6,212 nucleotides of DNA from Chlamydiota bacterium (GTDB taxonomy: Bacteria; Chlamydiota; Chlamydiia; Chlamydiales; JAJFMB01), in assembly GCA_021772355.1 (NCBI GenBank), contig JAJFMB010000328.1, forward strand, positions 1-6,212, given 5' to 3'. The notes below the pieces were generated by a model. The model made no database searches. It was given only the letters and a program-made list of their open reading frames with translations, and was not told where the DNA came from. The position numbers and the translations under genes are program-made. Position 1 is the stretch's first letter. Each line of letters opens with the position of its first letter. Below, piece by piece: positions 4,524-6,212 of this stretch.

Positions 4524-5950
4524 ATAGCCTCCTGTTGGATTATAGGATCAACTTCTTCTTTTAGGAAGGTGTCTACCTGTTGGGGCGCGCGTCCAATAAA
4601 ATGCGCCATATTGACGATTTGCGTCAATTCTTCATTATTTAAATGAAACGAGCTGTCTTGAGAAATTCGCTGAAGGAGGTCGTTCTCATCTCCATTCACT
4701 TTGACTTTTTCGGCTGCTGCATGGCTGTGAGTGCGTATTTTCTCATGCAGGTCCTGTCTGTCTCCCCCTTTTTTGACTGCTGCCATCAGGATGTTTTCTG
4801 TGGCCATGAAGGGAAGTTCTACTTCTATGTGTTTTTGAATTCTGTTGGGGTAGACGGTGAGATCGGATGTGATGGTGATAAGAAGGTTGAGTAGGGCGTC
4901 TGTTGCTAAAAAAGCTTCAGAAATGCTGAGTCGTCGATTTGCCGAATCATCTAAAGTGCGCTCTAACCACTGTGTGGCGGCGGTATAGAGTGGATTGTCG
5001 AGAAGCGAAATGATAAACCTAGCGAGTGAGCAAACGCGTTCTGAAAGGATGGGGTTGCGCTTATAGGGCATTGCTGAAGATCCTACCTGTTTTTTTCCAA
5101 ACGGCTCTTCCACTTCATTTAGATGTGCCAGGAGTCGAAGGTCGGTCGCAAATTTGTGGGCGCCGGCTGCTAGACTTGAAAGGGTGGATAGAACTTGGAT
5201 GTCTTGTTTGCGTGTGTAGGTTTGGCCGGAAATAGTTAGGAGGTTGGTGAAATCCATTTTTTTGGCAATAAGTTGATCTAGTTTTTCTACTTTATCGTGG
5301 TCTTGATCAAACAGAGCTAAAAATGATGCTTGGGTGCCCGTTGTGCCTTTGGCTCCGAGAAAGCGAAGGTTTTCTAAGCGATAATTGAGTTCATTGAGGT
5401 CCATAACAAAGTCTTGGATCCATAGGCACGTGCGCTTCCCTACAGTTGTGAGCTGAGCGGGTTGTAGATGCGTGTATCCTAAACATGGGGTGGCGCGGTA
5501 CTGTTTTGCAAAGTGCGCTAGTTGTTTGATTACAAGGGCTAATTTGGGTTTGAGAATCTCAATGCCGTTGCGCATCTGAATGAGCTCTGTGTTGTCTGTG
5601 ACGAAGCAAGATGTAGCGCCAAGGTGAATAATGGGCCGCGCTTCGGGACATTGGTCGGCATAGGCGTGGATATGGGCCATCACATCATGATGAAGTTGTT
5701 TTTCGTATTCATCCACAGCTACGAAGTCGATATCGTCAATGTGCGCTTTGAGTTCGGCTATTTGAGCGGGTGTAATAGGAAGGCCGAGTTCCTGTTCAGC
5801 TTCTGCAAGAGCTATCCACAGGCGCCTCCACGTGGAGTGCTTTGTTTGTGCAGAGAACAATGAACTCATCGCTTGTGAGGCGTAGCGTGTGGCTAGAGGG
5901 CTTTGATGCAGGTGATGAGCTGTCATGCCACTATTTACTCGGCGTTGCAT
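4520..5950 (-). CDS. purB: adenylosuccinate lyase (ADSL-like type)
   Basis: Cytosolic homotetrameric enzyme of the fumarase/aspartase superfamily. It splits adenylosuccinate to AMP and fumarate, and SAICAR to AICAR and fumarate in de novo purine synthesis. The 476 residues contain HHDVMAH (87-93; His88), GATSCFVTDNT (111-121), THLQPAQLTTVGKR (160-173; general-acid His161), KGTTGTQASF (201-210), and the superfamily signature GSSAMPYKRNP (290-300; Ser291 as likely catalytic base), followed by ERTLDDSANRR (330-340). Motif spacing and wording closely resemble animal ADSL as I recall it. No catalytic residue is missing. The start is uncertain: ATG 5950 overlaps the upstream gene by 16 nt without a clear ribosome-binding site, while ATG 5926 (Met9) leaves an 8-bp gap and also lacks a good one. 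The core begins at about residue 16 (QSPLATRYAS), so both fit. Its stop overlaps tatA. Confidence 0.95.
   Translation of the reverse strand: MQRRVNSGMTAHHLHQSPLATRYASQAMSSLFSAQTKHSTWRRLWIALAEAEQELGLPITPAQIAELKAHIDDIDFVAVDEYEKQLHHDVMAHIHAYADQCPEARPIIHLGATSCFVTDNTELIQMRNGIEILKPKLALVIKQLAHFAKQYRATPCLGYTHLQPAQLTTVGKRTCLWIQDFVMDLNELNYRLENLRFLGAKGTTGTQASFLALFDQDHDKVEKLDQLIAKKMDFTNLLTISGQTYTRKQDIQVLSTLSSLAAGAHKFATDLRLLAHLNEVEEPFGKKQVGSSAMPYKRNPILSERVCSLARFIISLLDNPLYTAATQWLERTLDDSANRRLSISEAFLATDALLNLLITITSDLTVYPNRIQKHIEVELPFMATENILMAAVKKGGDRQDLHEKIRTHSHAAAEKVKVNGDENDLLQRISQDSSFHLNNEELTQIVNMAHFIGRAPQQVDTFLKEEVDPIIQQEAI
4528..4533 (-). promoter_or_regulatory. ribosome-binding site of tatA inside purB
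   Basis: AGGAGG on the minus strand, made by the last codons of purB, 4 nt before the tatA ATG at 4523. With the ATGA overlap it supports coupled translation of the 56-aa protein. Confidence 0.75.
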
Positions 5951-6212
5951 TGATTAACGAGATGATGCACATGGGCAAGGAGATCGTAGATCTCATTTTT
6001 TTGTTCTCGTGAGATTGTGAGGGGCTTTTGAGCCAGCACATCGCAAAGTCTTTTAAGACCCTGAATGGTCCCCTCTCCAATATTCTGTTTCCGTTTATCT
6101 GTTGCTTTTAAGGGAAAAATGTTGCGAATGAGGGAAAGAACTTCTGCTTTTGTTTCCCCTTGATAGTTCTCTATGATTTTTTTCTTTTGATCGACCGGTC
6201 CGTCTCGAGTGG
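5935..6212 (-). CDS. 3' end of an unidentified gene (last 91 codons), cut by the window edge
   Basis: An open frame enters from the right edge (first full codon at 6210) and runs 91 codons to TAA at 5937-5935 with no start needed inside the window. The visible C-terminus is hydrophilic and helical in appearance, rich in Lys/Gln/Glu, with segments such as KAEVLSLIRNIFPLKATDK, GTIQGLKRLCDVLAQKP and EIYDLLAHVHHLVNQCNAE. There is no membrane segment and no motif I recognise. It overlaps the first purB ATG by 16 nt and is in the same direction, so it is probably the upstream member of the purB-tatA-tatC operon. Coding nature is supported by the uninterrupted frame up to the purB start and the close packing. 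Function is unknown. Confidence 0.65.
   Translation of the reverse strand, partial: TRDGPVDQKKKIIENYQGETKAEVLSLIRNIFPLKATDKRKQNIGEGTIQGLKRLCDVLAQKPLTISREQKNEIYDLLAHVHHLVNQCNAE

Noticed and set aside
4643..5863. Plus-strand frames opposite purB
   Set aside because: Antisense shadows of a well-identified enzyme gene; Cys/Phe/Val-rich and without starts supported by ribosome-binding sites.

Overview
The window looks like chromosomal DNA of a member of the Chlamydiota, probably an environmental (amoeba- or animal-associated) lineage rather than Chlamydia itself. The best evidence is the uracil-DNA glycosylase. From memory of the family, it shares many positions with the chlamydial enzymes (SWQ near the N-terminus, GWERFTDA, INW at the C-terminus) and has about the same length. 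A large Lys/Ala/Glu-rich coiled-coil protein with no recognisable family, and A+T-rich intergenic DNA, fit this picture. The genus cannot be read from the sequence.

Layout. The left edge holds the first 25 nt of a tRNA on the minus strand, preceded by a small 84-aa hypothetical gene on the same strand that has a good sigma70-type promoter. A 146-bp divergent spacer (290-435) separates it from a plus-strand pair: a 534-aa repeat and coiled-coil protein of unknown function, and ung, whose TTG start lies inside the end of the preceding gene. A very A+T-rich spacer (2705-2798) leads to a 136-aa hypothetical gene, which converges on a minus-strand cluster across 24 bp.

The minus-strand cluster, read right to left, is: the 3' end of an unidentified gene cut by the window edge, purB (adenylosuccinate lyase of the type that resembles animal ADSL), tatA (56 aa, overlapping the purB stop as ATGA), a leader region, and tatC. 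The genes are tightly packed and probably co-transcribed. Together tatA and tatC would form a minimal TatAC twin-arginine export system, with purB a metabolic passenger.

The most unusual structure is the tatC leader. The first 25 codons of tatC plus a 23-bp linker are repeated in tandem with an exact 98-bp period (3923-4289, three full units plus 73 bp). The only strong Shine-Dalgarno (AAGGAG) lies before the copy farthest from tatC. Because 98 is not a multiple of 3, each upstream copy becomes a separate 33-codon mini-ORF. The stop of each mini-ORF overlaps the ATG of the next copy as ATGA, and the last one overlaps the ATG of full-length tatC. This gives a chain of three coupled decoy N-termini in front of the real gene. 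TatC also has Gln where E. coli TatC has the functionally important Glu103.
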